This document shows, one piece after another, positions 32,674-41,674 of a stretch of 64,000 nt of DNA. Origin of the DNA: an uncultured Clostridia bacterium. GTDB taxonomy: Bacteria > Bacillota > Clostridia > Oscillospirales > JAAYOS01. The stretch's first letter is position 1. Each line of letters begins with the position of its first letter. The stretch is from the NCBI GenBank assembly GCA_947631015.1, contig CANRJS010000001.1, positions 1-64,000 on the forward strand, given 5' to 3'. The notes under the pieces are model-generated. The model saw only the letters and a list, made by a program, of their open reading frames with translations, did not search any database and had not been told where the DNA came from. Made by a program: the position numbers and the translations under genes.

Positions 32674-32680
32674 CAGCTTA

Positions 32681-32960
32681 TCAAGAAGTCTTCTTGTCAA
32701 AAGCCTCGCAGAGTTTCGCGCCTTTGGCGCGAAATAAGGTTAAATCCGTTTTTTTCGGCGGCGTGTACGTCGGAAAAAACTCCTCTCGCGGAGCGTGCGT
32801 CGATTTTACGCCGCAGGCGGAAAACTCGGCGCGGAGCGGAGCGAATGCTGTCGGTAGGGCTTCGCCCTATCCGACAGCTTCACTTGAAATTGCGCCTGCG
32901 CAATTTCAAGTGAAAGCCTCGGCGCGAAAGGGTGCGCAGCGAAGCGAGCACATTTCGCGC
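32681..32960. repeat. Structured stretch with copy 3 (inverted) of the dispersed repeat
   Basis: No gene seen in 32569-32966. On the minus strand 32810-32704 reads as the dispersed repeat: CGACGCACGCTCCGCG, TTTTTTCCGACG / CCGCCG stem, ACGGATTTAACC (compare 41560), GCGCC/GGCGC stem, CTCTGCGAGG. Further left-to-right come GCTGTCGG.TAGGGC-TTC-GCCCTA (32847-32878) and the 14 bp stem CACTTGAAATTGCG (32881-32912), which can end the GH36 transcript. Confidence 0.7.
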
Positions 32961-32966
32961 CGATGT

Positions 32967-35153
32967 TTAAAATTCTGTGAAGTGCAGCTCGAACGGCGCG
33001 TAGTCTCCCCAAGTGCGCGGGAGAAGTATCCCACCGTTCATCAGCGCCGTGCCAGAGTATATCTTTCCGTCGGCATCGAAGCGGTAGAGCTTTTCCGGAT
33101 CAAGTCCGCGAAGAAGGATCCGATAGCGCATCGCGCTAGGCTCGGTGCGGAAGACCATGCCGTGGACCAGCGCCTCGGTCCGGTCAAAGGACACATATTC
33201 CCACGCGGCGAACCTGTCCGCCGTCGGGTCGGAGAGACGGTGGTAGCTGCCGTTGTGAATGAGGTCGTCGTATCTTCTGAAGCGCGCAGTCTGCTCCTTC
33301 ACGGCGGCCTTCTCCTCATCCAAAAGCCTGCCGAGGTCGAGCTCATAGCCGAAGCTGCCCGCCATGGCGGTGACTGCGCGCGCCTCGAGCGGCGTCACGC
33401 GGCCGGTCTGGTGGTTCGGGACGGCGGAGACGTGCGAGCCGACAGCGGAGACGGGATATATAAAGCTCGTGCCGTACTGTATCTTTGTGCGCTCGTAGGC
33501 GTCGGTATCGTCGCTGCACCATATCTGCGGCGTGTAGTAGAGCATGCCGGCGTCGAAGCGTCCTCCCCCACCGCTGCAGCCCTCGAACAATACGTCCGGG
33601 AAGTCGTGCGTGAGGCGTTCGAGAAGTTCGTAAAGTCCGAGCATGTAGCGGTGCGGCATCTCGCCCATACACTCCTTAGGTATGCCGTGGGAGTACCAGT
33701 CGCAGATGCTGCGGTTGAAGTCCCACTTCACATAGGAAATATCCGCGCTGTTCAGTATATCGTTTATCGCGCCGTAGAGGTACTCGCGGACGTCCGCGCG
33801 CGTGAGGTCGAGCAGGAGCTGGCTGCGGCTCAGCACCGGCGCGCGTCCCGGAACGGCTATCGCCCAGTCGGGGTGCGCACGGAAGAGGTCGCTGTCCTCG
33901 CTTACCATCTCCGGCTCAAACCATATACCGAACTTCATTCCGAAGCTCTTTACCTTGTCCACAAGCGGCTTGAGGCCGCCTTTTAGCTTGCTTTCGTTTA
34001 CCGTCCAGTCGCCGAGGCCGGATGTGTCGCTCGAACGCTTGCCGAACCACCCGTCGTCCATGACAAAGAGGTCCACGCCGAGCTCGGAAGCCTGCTTTGC
34101 TATCGCGGCAAGCTTTTCTTCGTCGAAGTTGAAGTAGGTCGCTTCCCAGTTGTTTATGAGTATGGGACGCGGCGCGAGCTTGTACTTCCCGCGGCAGACG
34201 TTGTTGCGTATGACGCCGTGGAAGTTCTGCGAGAGACGGTCAAAGCCCTCGCCGCTGTACGTGATTATCGCCTCGGGGGTGTAGAAGTCTTCCCCCGCCC
34301 CGAGCTCCCAGCTGAAAAGGTCGGGGTTTATGCCCATAGTGAGGCGCGTTCCGCCGAGCTGGTCACGCTCTACCTGCGTCTTGAAGCTCCCGCTGTACAC
34401 GAGCGCCGCGCCGTAGCACTCGCCCGACGTCTCGGTACAGTCCTTCGAGCAGAGTATGACGGACGGGTTCTGCTGATGGCTCGACGCGCCCCTCACGCTC
34501 GAGCTCTCGTGTATACCGGGGTCTACCGGCCGGCGGTCGGGCACGCGCTCCATGGCGTGACGGCCGACAAATGTCATCCTGTCCCACTCTCCGAACGGAA
34601 TGTCGAGACAGAAGCTCATGGCGTTCTCGAGGCGAATAGGGCTGCTTCCTTTGTTGGAGATAACGGCGCTCCTCGTGATAACGTCGTACTGCGGCAGGAT
34701 GCCGTAGCGGAGACGCACCACAAGCTCGCTTGCGACGTCCTGAAGGTATATCTCAAGCGTCTCCGCGTCGTCATCGGAGGCGTAGACAGCGGGAAGTCCG
34801 GGTATTGAATACTTCCCCTTTTCTATCGTGTATCCGATGTAGCGGAGGTCGACCGTGCGCGAACCGTCCGGAAATACGACGCTTATCGACGGCACGCGGT
34901 AGTCCGCGCCGCCGCTGCACCCGTACTCCTGCGGAAGCGTGTCCGGCGAGTATTCGCGCCGGTCGCCCGACTCGTGGATGTTGCCCGCAAAGCCTATCCC
35001 GGGATAGTCGAGGAGATGGTCCATATCGTCCCAGACCGGGCGGCCGTACCAGACGTGCTTGAGTATGCCGAACCTGTCGACCTTTATCTGGTACTCGGTG
35101 TTGTTTGTGAGTATGCGTATCGTGTTCGCGTTCTTGTTTGCTTTAATCGGCAT
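32967..35153 (-). CDS. GH36 alpha-galactosidase
   Basis: 728 residues, the usual length for family GH36 subgroup I; no signal peptide, so it acts on imported raffinose-type sugars. DLFVMDDGWFG and GIWFEPEMVSEDSDLF lead to the nucleophile Asp in VKWDFNRSI; the acid/base Asp is in WCSDDTDAYERTKIQYG, after FEGCSGGGGRFD. An N-terminal beta-supersandwich (about 1-330) and C-terminal beta-domain complete the set. No sugar transporter lies nearby. The 34 bp to queA on the same strand suggests no shared regulation. Confidence 0.93.
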   Translation of the reverse strand: MPIKANKNANTIRILTNNTEYQIKVDRFGILKHVWYGRPVWDDMDHLLDYPGIGFAGNIHESGDRREYSPDTLPQEYGCSGGADYRVPSISVVFPDGSRTVDLRYIGYTIEKGKYSIPGLPAVYASDDDAETLEIYLQDVASELVVRLRYGILPQYDVITRSAVISNKGSSPIRLENAMSFCLDIPFGEWDRMTFVGRHAMERVPDRRPVDPGIHESSSVRGASSHQQNPSVILCSKDCTETSGECYGAALVYSGSFKTQVERDQLGGTRLTMGINPDLFSWELGAGEDFYTPEAIITYSGEGFDRLSQNFHGVIRNNVCRGKYKLAPRPILINNWEATYFNFDEEKLAAIAKQASELGVDLFVMDDGWFGKRSSDTSGLGDWTVNESKLKGGLKPLVDKVKSFGMKFGIWFEPEMVSEDSDLFRAHPDWAIAVPGRAPVLSRSQLLLDLTRADVREYLYGAINDILNSADISYVKWDFNRSICDWYSHGIPKECMGEMPHRYMLGLYELLERLTHDFPDVLFEGCSGGGGRFDAGMLYYTPQIWCSDDTDAYERTKIQYGTSFIYPVSAVGSHVSAVPNHQTGRVTPLEARAVTAMAGSFGYELDLGRLLDEEKAAVKEQTARFRRYDDLIHNGSYHRLSDPTADRFAAWEYVSFDRTEALVHGMVFRTEPSAMRYRILLRGLDPEKLYRFDADGKIYSGTALMNGGILLPRTWGDYAPFELHFTEF

Positions 35154-35186
35154 AACGTATCCGCCTTTCCGAAAATCTCCGTAAAA

Positions 35187-36206
35187 TCAATGAATGAACA
35201 TCGCATCCCCGAACGAGAAGAACCGCATTTTATGCTCGACCGCCGCCCTGTAAGCCTCGAGGATGTGCTCCCTTCCGGCGAGCGCCGAGACGAGCATTAT
35301 AAGCGTGCTCTCCGGCAGATGGAAGTTCGTTATGAGCGCGTCGACAGCCTTGAACCTGTATCCGGGATAGATGAAGATGTCCGTCCAGCGCGAGCCCGGT
35401 TCCATCGTCCCGTCCTCCCGCGCGAAGGTCTCAAGCACGCGGCAGGAGGTCGTTCCGACGGAGATCACCCGCCGACCCTCGCGCTTCGCGCGGCTCACGG
35501 CCTCGGCGGTGTCCTCCGGGAGGATGCAGAACTCGGAGTGCATCGGGTGATCCTCTATCTCGTCCTCGCTCACCGGGCGAAAGGTCCCGAGCCCGACATG
35601 CAGCGTCACGAACTTCTCCTCCACGCCCTTTTCCCGTATGTGTTGCAGCAGCTCCTCGGTGAAGTGGAGCCCCGCCGTCGGCGCGGCGGCGGAGCCGAGG
35701 TGCTTTGAGTAGACAGTCTGGTAGCGCTCCGGGTCGTCGAGGGTCTCCTTGATGTACGGTGGGAGCGGCATCCGTCCGAGCCGCTCGAGTATCTCGAGAA
35801 ATATTCCGTAGTACTCGAAACGGACAAGGCGGTTGCCGCCCTCCTCGACGGATACTATCTCGCAGGAGAGCTCGTCCCCGAAGGTGATGCGCGCGCCGGG
35901 GCGGAGCTTCCTCCCCGGGCGCACGAGACATTCCCAAAGGCCGCCCTCACGCTCGCGGAGCAGAAGGACCTCCGCCGCGCCGCCGCCGCGCCGCGAGCCG
36001 ATAAGACGCGCGGGAAGGACGCGCGAGTCGTTCATGACGAGAAGGTCGCCCTCGTGAAAGAAATCCGCTATCTCGCGGAAGACGTGGAAGGAGTACTCCC
36101 CAGTCGTCTTGTCGAGGAGCATAAGCGACGAGCCGTCCCGCTCGGGGGACGGAGTCTGCGCTATCAGCTCCTCGGGGAGTTCGTACCAGAAATCGCTCTT
36201 TTTCAT
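35187..36206 (-). CDS. queA: S-adenosylmethionine:tRNA ribosyltransferase-isomerase
   Basis: Moves the ribosyl part of SAM to preQ1 in tRNA, forming epoxyqueuosine. 339 residues from ATG 36206, whose first base pairs overlap the upstream stop (ATGA). Family motifs are [18 protein letters not shown] at the start, [36 protein letters not shown] and [16 protein letters not shown]. Works after tgt (13756-14892). Confidence 0.95.
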   Translation of the reverse strand: MKKSDFWYELPEELIAQTPSPERDGSSLMLLDKTTGEYSFHVFREIADFFHEGDLLVMNDSRVLPARLIGSRRGGGAAEVLLLREREGGLWECLVRPGRKLRPGARITFGDELSCEIVSVEEGGNRLVRFEYYGIFLEILERLGRMPLPPYIKETLDDPERYQTVYSKHLGSAAAPTAGLHFTEELLQHIREKGVEEKFVTLHVGLGTFRPVSEDEIEDHPMHSEFCILPEDTAEAVSRAKREGRRVISVGTTSCRVLETFAREDGTMEPGSRWTDIFIYPGYRFKAVDALITNFHLPESTLIMLVSALAGREHILEAYRAAVEHKMRFFSFGDAMFIH

Positions 36207-38023
36207 CTGCCGAGTACCTCTTGTATGTTCATGACCTTTGCGCCGGTGTAGTAGTATTCGAGAATAGACACATAGTCCCAGCCAGCCTCGGCGCGTCCCC
36301 GGCTCCCCCACTGGCTTAGGCCGACGTTGTGGCCCCAACCGGTGCCGCTCACTACGAACACTCCGCTTGTGGATTCGGAGCGGAGAGCGTCGGTGCCGTT
36401 TGCCGTCAGAACATACACCTCGCCGGGGTTCCGAAGTCCCTGAATTTTGCCGTCCGCACCTATGACCTGCGCGGTGGAGGCGGAAATCGAAGTTCCGCTC
36501 TCGCCCGCGGCTATCTCGACCGTCCCGCTCGAGATGGTGTACCGCTGGCTCCGCGTACCCTTTCCGAGGGTGCTGCTTGTGAGGATGGTGCGCGCCGCCT
36601 CCTTTGAAAAGCTCAGCTTCTTTCCGCTCGCGTCCATAAAGCTCACGGTGTATACGTTCCCTGCGGGGGTGAACTTCTCGACCCACGCATTTGTGACCGT
36701 GCCGATAGAGTAGTTCTTCTGATTGAGCACCCACGCTATTTCCTCGCCGGTGTAGGTGTAGCTCCAGCGCCCGTACTGGGCGCGGTCAAGGTCTTCGTAG
36801 GTGTCGGGCACGGCCTTCAGGTACGGGTAGTCCACGCCCCAGACGTTTACCGCGTCCTCGGTGTAGCCTCCGTTCGTGGAGTGGTAAACCGTGTCGCATA
36901 TCTTGCCGTCGTAGAACATCGCGAGACCTGCGACGGCGTCGCAGTAGGCGTTCGACTGCGCGGTGGCGCGGTTCAGCCCCTGATAGACCTGGCAGTGGTC
37001 GGTGTTGCAGACGTCAAAGCCGTAGGCGCTGTGGCGGTTTTTATTGAATACGACGTAGCTTGAGGCGCAGACCGCTCCGACCTTTGTACCCTCCTCGGTC
37101 CAGTTGGTGCCTATCTCGTAGGGTATGACCCCCTTGGTATAGTCGCCTATTTCGACGACGTTTATAACGACGAGCGAACCCGACGAGTTCCGCCTGTACT
37201 CAAAGCCGCCCGCCCACTTGTAGCCCTTGTGCCAGGTGACCGGCTCCTCCGAGCCTATCGGGCGTATGCCGAAGCGGTCGCCGCCGTTGTCAAACTCGAA
37301 TATGATGGTCCCGGTGGGCGTCACCGCCACCGTGTAGCAGGTATTGGACGCGCCGACGACCGTGCCGTTCGGCACGCCGAGTGAAGCCGCCGCCTCTTCC
37401 GCCGCGCCGGACGAGCGGTATGAGCCGACGCGGACGCGCCACTCCCCGTTTATGTATGCCGGAAACGCGGATGCGTATGCTCCGGCGGCGGCGAGCGCCT
37501 CCTGGTAGGTCGGATAGGAGTCCGGCGTCTGGACATGGTACGCGCCTATCGACGTCGCGCCGGAGGGAGCGATCGAGTCGTAATATGTGCTGTCCTTGAC
37601 GTACATGTTTCGGTCGGAGAAGGTAGTTATCCTCTCCTGCGCGGTATAGCCGACGGCGGTGAAAGCCCCGTCCTTGTCGTACCAGCCGAACATATACCCC
37701 GAGCCGTCAAAGTTCTGGAGATTTGCGGAGGCAAGCGCCGTGGAACCGTAGTACAGTCCGGCGCGGACGATATACTCCTCCGGCTCGCACACTATGGGGT
37801 ATGTTACGGAAGCCGGGTCAACGGCAGTGGAGACGTAGGACACCGGCTGTGCCGCCGTGGGGGAAGCCTCGGGCGCTGCGGATGCGGCAGGCTCGGCGGA
37901 CGCAAACGGATCCGCCGAATTCTCTCCGGTAGCGGGGATAAATCCGGCCCCTTCGCTTGCGGCAAAGGCCTCGCCGCCGAGAAGAAGCGCGAGAACAAGC
38001 AGGAAAGAAGTAAATCGTTTCAT
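36203..38023 (-). CDS. Secreted SpoIID/LytB-domain protein
   Basis: 606 residues with a signal peptide (about 1-22) and a Pro/Ala/Ser-rich linker. Residues of about 80-250 include a SPOR-like part ([23 protein letters not shown]). The SpoIID domain follows with [26 protein letters not shown] and the C-terminal [20 protein letters not shown]. SpoIID-type enzymes cut denuded peptidoglycan. The protein is longer than sporulation SpoIID and resembles LytB-like amidase enhancers; a vegetative role is possible since the promoter looks sigma-A-like. It overlaps queA by 4 bp. Confidence 0.85.
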   Translation of the reverse strand: MKRFTSFLLVLALLLGGEAFAASEGAGFIPATGENSADPFASAEPAASAAPEASPTAAQPVSYVSTAVDPASVTYPIVCEPEEYIVRAGLYYGSTALASANLQNFDGSGYMFGWYDKDGAFTAVGYTAQERITTFSDRNMYVKDSTYYDSIAPSGATSIGAYHVQTPDSYPTYQEALAAAGAYASAFPAYINGEWRVRVGSYRSSGAAEEAAASLGVPNGTVVGASNTCYTVAVTPTGTIIFEFDNGGDRFGIRPIGSEEPVTWHKGYKWAGGFEYRRNSSGSLVVINVVEIGDYTKGVIPYEIGTNWTEEGTKVGAVCASSYVVFNKNRHSAYGFDVCNTDHCQVYQGLNRATAQSNAYCDAVAGLAMFYDGKICDTVYHSTNGGYTEDAVNVWGVDYPYLKAVPDTYEDLDRAQYGRWSYTYTGEEIAWVLNQKNYSIGTVTNAWVEKFTPAGNVYTVSFMDASGKKLSFSKEAARTILTSSTLGKGTRSQRYTISSGTVEIAAGESGTSISASTAQVIGADGKIQGLRNPGEVYVLTANGTDALRSESTSGVFVVSGTGWGHNVGLSQWGSRGRAEAGWDYVSILEYYYTGAKVMNIQEVLGR

Positions 38024-38048
38024 TTTGTTCCTCCGAACGGGGTTTGCG

Positions 38049-38077
38049 TTGACAGAAAGTACATGCTGTGCTACAAT
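38049..38077 (+). promoter_or_regulatory. Promoter of asd-dapA-dapB
   Basis: TTGACA 38049-38054, 17 bp, TACAAT 38072-38077. The leader of about 120 nt begins with GCGGGA-GAAG-TCCCGC. No lysine riboswitch fits into it. Confidence 0.65.
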
Positions 38078-38128
38078 TATATCCGGCGGGAGAAGTCCCG
38101 CATATTATGTAAACAAAGCACCTCTCTA

Positions 38129-38156
38129 ATTATAGCATAATTTGTCGTTTTTTCAA
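38129..38156 (-). promoter_or_regulatory. Promoter of the SpoIID-domain gene
   Basis: Leftward: TTGAAA (38156-38151), 16 bp, TATAAT (38134-38129). It faces the asd promoter, so the two messages share about 40 bp of complementary 5' sequence. Confidence 0.6.
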
Positions 38157-38204
38157 CGGCTTTTTGATAACTTGATAAACGGCATATATTCGGAGGAGAT
38201 CAAG

Positions 38205-39278
38205 ATGAAAAAGTACAGAGTCGGCGTCATCGGCGCTACAGGCATGGTCGGGCAGCGGTTCGTGATGCTTGTGAGCAGGCACCCGTGGTTCGAGCTTGCG
38301 GCTCTCGCCGCCTCTCCCCGCTCAGCGGGCAAGCTCTACCGTGACGCGGCGCATTGGATGATGAGCGAGCCGATGCCGGAGAGCGCGGCGAATATGACCG
38401 TCCTCGACGCTACGGCGGACATCGACAAAATAGCGGGCGAGGTCGACTTCGTCTTTTCCGCCGTCAACATGACAAAGCAGGAGATCTATGCGCTCGAGCT
38501 CGAGTATGCGAAGCGCGAATGCCCGGTCATATCCAACAACTCCGCGCACCGCGGCGACCCGGACGTTCCGATGGTCGTCGCCATGATAAACCCGGAGCAC
38601 ATTCGGGTGATAGACAGCTTCCGCAAGCGCCTCGGAATAAAGCGCGGCCTCATTGCCGTGAAGTCGAACTGCTCGATACAGTCCTACGTCCCGGCGCTCC
38701 ATCCCCTGCTGAAGTACCGTCCCACGAAGGTGCTCGCCTGTACCTATCAGGCGATAAGCGGCGCGGGCAAGAACTTCGGTACCTGGCCGGAGATGATAGA
38801 TAACGTCATCCCCTACATAGGCGGCGAGGAGGAAAAGAGCGAGCTCGAACCGCTGAAGATATGGGGGCACATCGAAAACGGCGTCATTGTGAACGCCGAG
38901 ACGCCGTCCATCACGACGCAGTGCATCCGCGTCCCCGTCACCGACGGCCACCTTGCGGCGGTGTTCGTCTCCTTTGAGGAGAAGCCGTCCATAGAGGAGA
39001 TAAAAGCCGCGTGGGCGGGATATCGCGCGCGTCCGCAGTCGCTCGCGCTTCCGAGCGCCCCGAAGCAGTTCATCCACTACTTCGAGGAGCCCGACCGTCC
39101 GCAGACCCGCCTCGACCGCGAGCTCGAGGGCGGCATGGCGGTGTCGGTAGGGCGTCTGCGCGAGGATACGCAGTACGACTACAAGTTCGTTTCGCTCTCA
39201 CACAACACCCTCCTCGGCGCCGCCGGAGGCGCGGTGCAGCTCGCGGAGCTGCTCTGCGCGGAGGGTTACATCGACTGA
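38205..39278 (+). CDS. asd: Aspartate-semialdehyde dehydrogenase
   Basis: Makes aspartate semialdehyde for the lysine/diaminopimelate and threonine branches. 357 residues from ATG 38205 (CGGAGGAG upstream). The NADP loop GVIGATGMVGQRF (7-19), active-site VKSNCSIQSYVPAL with Cys, and TDGHLAAVFV with His identify it as the archaeal/yeast-like ASADH type, as in many Clostridia. dapA follows 54 bp later. Confidence 0.93.
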   Translation: MKKYRVGVIGATGMVGQRFVMLVSRHPWFELAALAASPRSAGKLYRDAAHWMMSEPMPESAANMTVLDATADIDKIAGEVDFVFSAVNMTKQEIYALELEYAKRECPVISNNSAHRGDPDVPMVVAMINPEHIRVIDSFRKRLGIKRGLIAVKSNCSIQSYVPALHPLLKYRPTKVLACTYQAISGAGKNFGTWPEMIDNVIPYIGGEEEKSELEPLKIWGHIENGVIVNAETPSITTQCIRVPVTDGHLAAVFVSFEEKPSIEEIKAAWAGYRARPQSLALPSAPKQFIHYFEEPDRPQTRLDRELEGGMAVSVGRLREDTQYDYKFVSLSHNTLLGAAGGAVQLAELLCAEGYID

Positions 39279-39332
39279 ACGCACTAGGCAGTCCTATCAA
39301 CTTACGACATTCTGCAAAAGGAGCCGAAAATT

Positions 39333-40220
39333 ATGAAGCAGCCGATTTTTACGGGAGTAGGTACGGCGATAATCACGCCGTTCACGTCCGATTTCGTCAA
39401 CTTCGAGAAGCTCGGTGAGCTCATCGAGCAGCAGATCGCCGCCGGGGTCGAGGCGCTCGTTGTCTGCGGCACCACCGGCGAAGCGCCCACGCAGACCATC
39501 CCCGAGCACCTCGCCACCGTCGAGTACGCGATAAAGCGTGCGGCGGGCAGGATAAAGATAATAGCCGGCACCGGTTCGAACGACACGGCTCACGCCATCA
39601 TGATGAGCCAGAACGCCGAGAAGAGCGGTGCGGACGCGCTCCTGATGGTCACACCCTACTACAACAAGACGACGCAGCGCGGACTTGTGCGCCACTTCGA
39701 GGCCGTCGCGGACAGGGTGAACATCCCGATAATCCTCTACAACATCCCGAGCCGCACCGGCATGGGCTTCACCGTGGACGCCTACAGGGAGCTCTCAAAG
39801 CATCCCAACATCAACGGCGTCAAGGAGGCTAGCGGCGACTTCGAACTCGTCAGCCGCACGAAGATGGTCTGCGGCGACGAACTCAACATCTGGAGCGGGG
39901 ACGACAGCGCGACGCTGCCGATGATGTCCCTCGGCGCGAAGGGAATAATCTCGGTCCTCTCGAACATCCTCCCCGGCGCGATGGTCGAGCTCTCCCATGC
40001 CTGTCTCGAGGGCGACTTCGAGCGGGCGCGCGAGCTGCACTACAAGTATTACCCTCTTATGCGCGCTCTCTTTGCCGAGACAAATCCGATACCGGTCAAG
40101 GCGGCGATGAATATGATGGGCATGGGCGTCGGGCCAACGCGTATGCCGCTCGTCGAGATGAGCGAGGCAAACGAGAAGATGCTCCGCGACACTCTTGCGG
40201 AATACGGGCTTCTCGGCTGA
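39333..40220 (+). CDS. dapA: 4-hydroxy-tetrahydrodipicolinate synthase
   Basis: Condenses pyruvate with aspartate semialdehyde. 295 residues. GTTGEAPTQT gives the Thr-Thr of the catalytic triad, YNIPSRTGMG the Tyr, and GVKEASGDF the Schiff-base Lys. Operon with asd and dapB; also feeds dipicolinate for spores. Confidence 0.96.
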   Translation: MKQPIFTGVGTAIITPFTSDFVNFEKLGELIEQQIAAGVEALVVCGTTGEAPTQTIPEHLATVEYAIKRAAGRIKIIAGTGSNDTAHAIMMSQNAEKSGADALLMVTPYYNKTTQRGLVRHFEAVADRVNIPIILYNIPSRTGMGFTVDAYRELSKHPNINGVKEASGDFELVSRTKMVCGDELNIWSGDDSATLPMMSLGAKGIISVLSNILPGAMVELSHACLEGDFERARELHYKYYPLMRALFAETNPIPVKAAMNMMGMGVGPTRMPLVEMSEANEKMLRDTLAEYGLLG

Positions 40221-40323
40221 TCTTCAACAGGAAAAATAACTGAGGGGGCGAGCGTTCGCCCCCTGAATTCTAAAGAAAGGGACGTCCCGCCGCCGTCACG
40301 CGGCGCGGACAGAGGTGAAAGGA

Positions 40324-41091
40324 ATGACGAAGATACTTCTCTGCGGAGCCGGAGGACGGCTCGGAGGCTTCATAGCGGACGCGGCAAAGCAGGATCCGTC
40401 CTTTGAGATAGCCGCGGGCGTCGATATAAACGGAGCGGAAAAGTCGGGCTTTGAGATATACCGCAGTCCGGCGGACTACACCGGAACTGCGGACGTCCTC
40501 GTGGACTGCTCGCACCCCTCTGCCCTGCGCGGGATACTCGACTACTCCCTCCCCCGCTCACTTCCTCTCGTGCTCTGCACCACCGGCTACTCGGAGGAGC
40601 AGGAGGCGGAAGTGCGGCGCGCGGCGGAGACGCTTGCGGTGTTCCGCTCGGCTAATATGTCGCTCGGCATAGCGCTCCTCACAGCGCTTGTGGAGGAGGT
40701 CGCGGGAGTCCTTGGCGACAGCTACGACATCGAGATACTTGAGCGGCACCACCGCAGAAAGCTCGACGCGCCGTCCGGCACCGCCCTCACGCTTGCGGAC
40801 GCCGCGCGCAGAGCGCAGGGTGGCTCGGCGGAGTATGTCTACGACCGCCACGAGCGCCGCCGCGAACGTCCGCGCGGAGAGATAGGGATAAGTTCGATAC
40901 GCGGCGGGACGATAGTCGGCGAGCACGAGGTCATATTCGCCGGAAACGACGAGATAATAGAGCTGAAGCACACGGCGCAGAGCCGCGCGGTGTTCGCGGA
41001 GGGCGCGCTCCGCGCCGCGAGGTTCATCTCGGAGCGCAAGGAGCCGGGGCTGTACGGAATGGACGATCTGATGAAAGAATATCTAAAATAA
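40324..41091 (+). CDS. dapB: 4-hydroxy-tetrahydrodipicolinate reductase
   Basis: 255 residues from ATG 40324, with AGAGG and AAAGG upstream; GTG 40315 is in frame but less well placed. N-terminal LLCGAGGRLGGFI binds NAD(P)H; ERHHRRKLDAPSGTAL holds the catalytic His and Lys; GEHEVIFAGNDEIIELKHTAQSR lies in the C-terminal domain. 104 bp after dapA. Confidence 0.95.
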   Translation: MTKILLCGAGGRLGGFIADAAKQDPSFEIAAGVDINGAEKSGFEIYRSPADYTGTADVLVDCSHPSALRGILDYSLPRSLPLVLCTTGYSEEQEAEVRRAAETLAVFRSANMSLGIALLTALVEEVAGVLGDSYDIEILERHHRRKLDAPSGTALTLADAARRAQGGSAEYVYDRHERRRERPRGEIGISSIRGGTIVGEHEVIFAGNDEIIELKHTAQSRAVFAEGALRAARFISERKEPGLYGMDDLMKEYLK

Positions 41092-41640
41092 TTTCGCTGA
41101 CGCGTCGGCGACCGCGTGGGAGCCCTTCCGATTAAAATGCTCGTGCGGAACACGAGGGCGCCGACATATTTCTCATCGAAACCTATTCAGCCCTCGTGAA
41201 CTTTGCCCGCTTTGCGGGCAAAGCCAAACATTGATATAATCGCCTGCGCGAAGTTGGCGGCTTTGCCGTGGGCTTCAACCGCTGCGAACCGCGAGGGCGC
41301 GAACCAATTTCTCATTCGACATTTTACAGCCCTCGCTCGCAATATTCGCTTTGCGAATATTGCCCGACATTGAGCTAATTAAAATGCGGAAAGCGTCTGC
41401 GGCGCTCGACGCACGCTCCGCGAGAAGTGTTTTTTCCTTCAATTAGCAGAAAGTCGGGACGTCGGCGCTAAGCGCCGAGGTCTGATGCGCCCGGCAAAAG
41501 GTTGGCTGCTGTATGGGTTTGAGGGCGCATTGTACACGCCGCCGGAAAAAACGGATTTGACTTTATTTCGGCGCCTGTCGCAGACAGGCGCCGAAACTCT
41601 GCGAGGCTATGAACGATAGGAGCGGGCTTTGCCCGCTCCT
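41092..41640. repeat. 583 bp gap with tandem structured units and copy 4 of the dispersed repeat
   Basis: No gene seen. GAGCCCTTCCGATTAAA (about 41119) repeats 15475. Two related ~95 bp units (about 41150-41240 and 41290-41385) each read GAGGGCG...TTTCTCAT...CAGCCCTCG, then a perfect stem (TTTGCCCGC-TTT-GCGGGCAAA or CAATATTCGC-TTT-GCGAATATTG), then ACATTGA.. . The core repeat begins CGACGCACGCTCCGCG at about 41409; its TTTTTTCC / GGAAAAAA stem is split by about 110 bp; it ends with the stem TTTCGGCGCCTGTC-GCA-GACAGGCGCCGAAA pattern (41568-41596) and CTCTGCGAGG. GGAGCGGGC-TTT-GCCCGCTCC (41620-41640) can terminate recN. Confidence 0.7.
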
Positions 41641-41674
41641 GTCGTTTATAATATACGCCCATTTCGCGCGATAT

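Noticed and set aside
32499..33986. Long plus-strand frame through the structured gap into the GH36 gene
   Set aside because: Low-complexity, Arg/Val-rich translation opposite a well supported alpha-galactosidase.
38078..38204. Lysine riboswitch before asd-dapA-dapB
   Set aside because: The leader is about 120 nt and lacks the known five-helix core motifs.
41150..41385. CRISPR array
   Set aside because: Only two imperfect units with internal stems and no constant repeat/spacer lengths.
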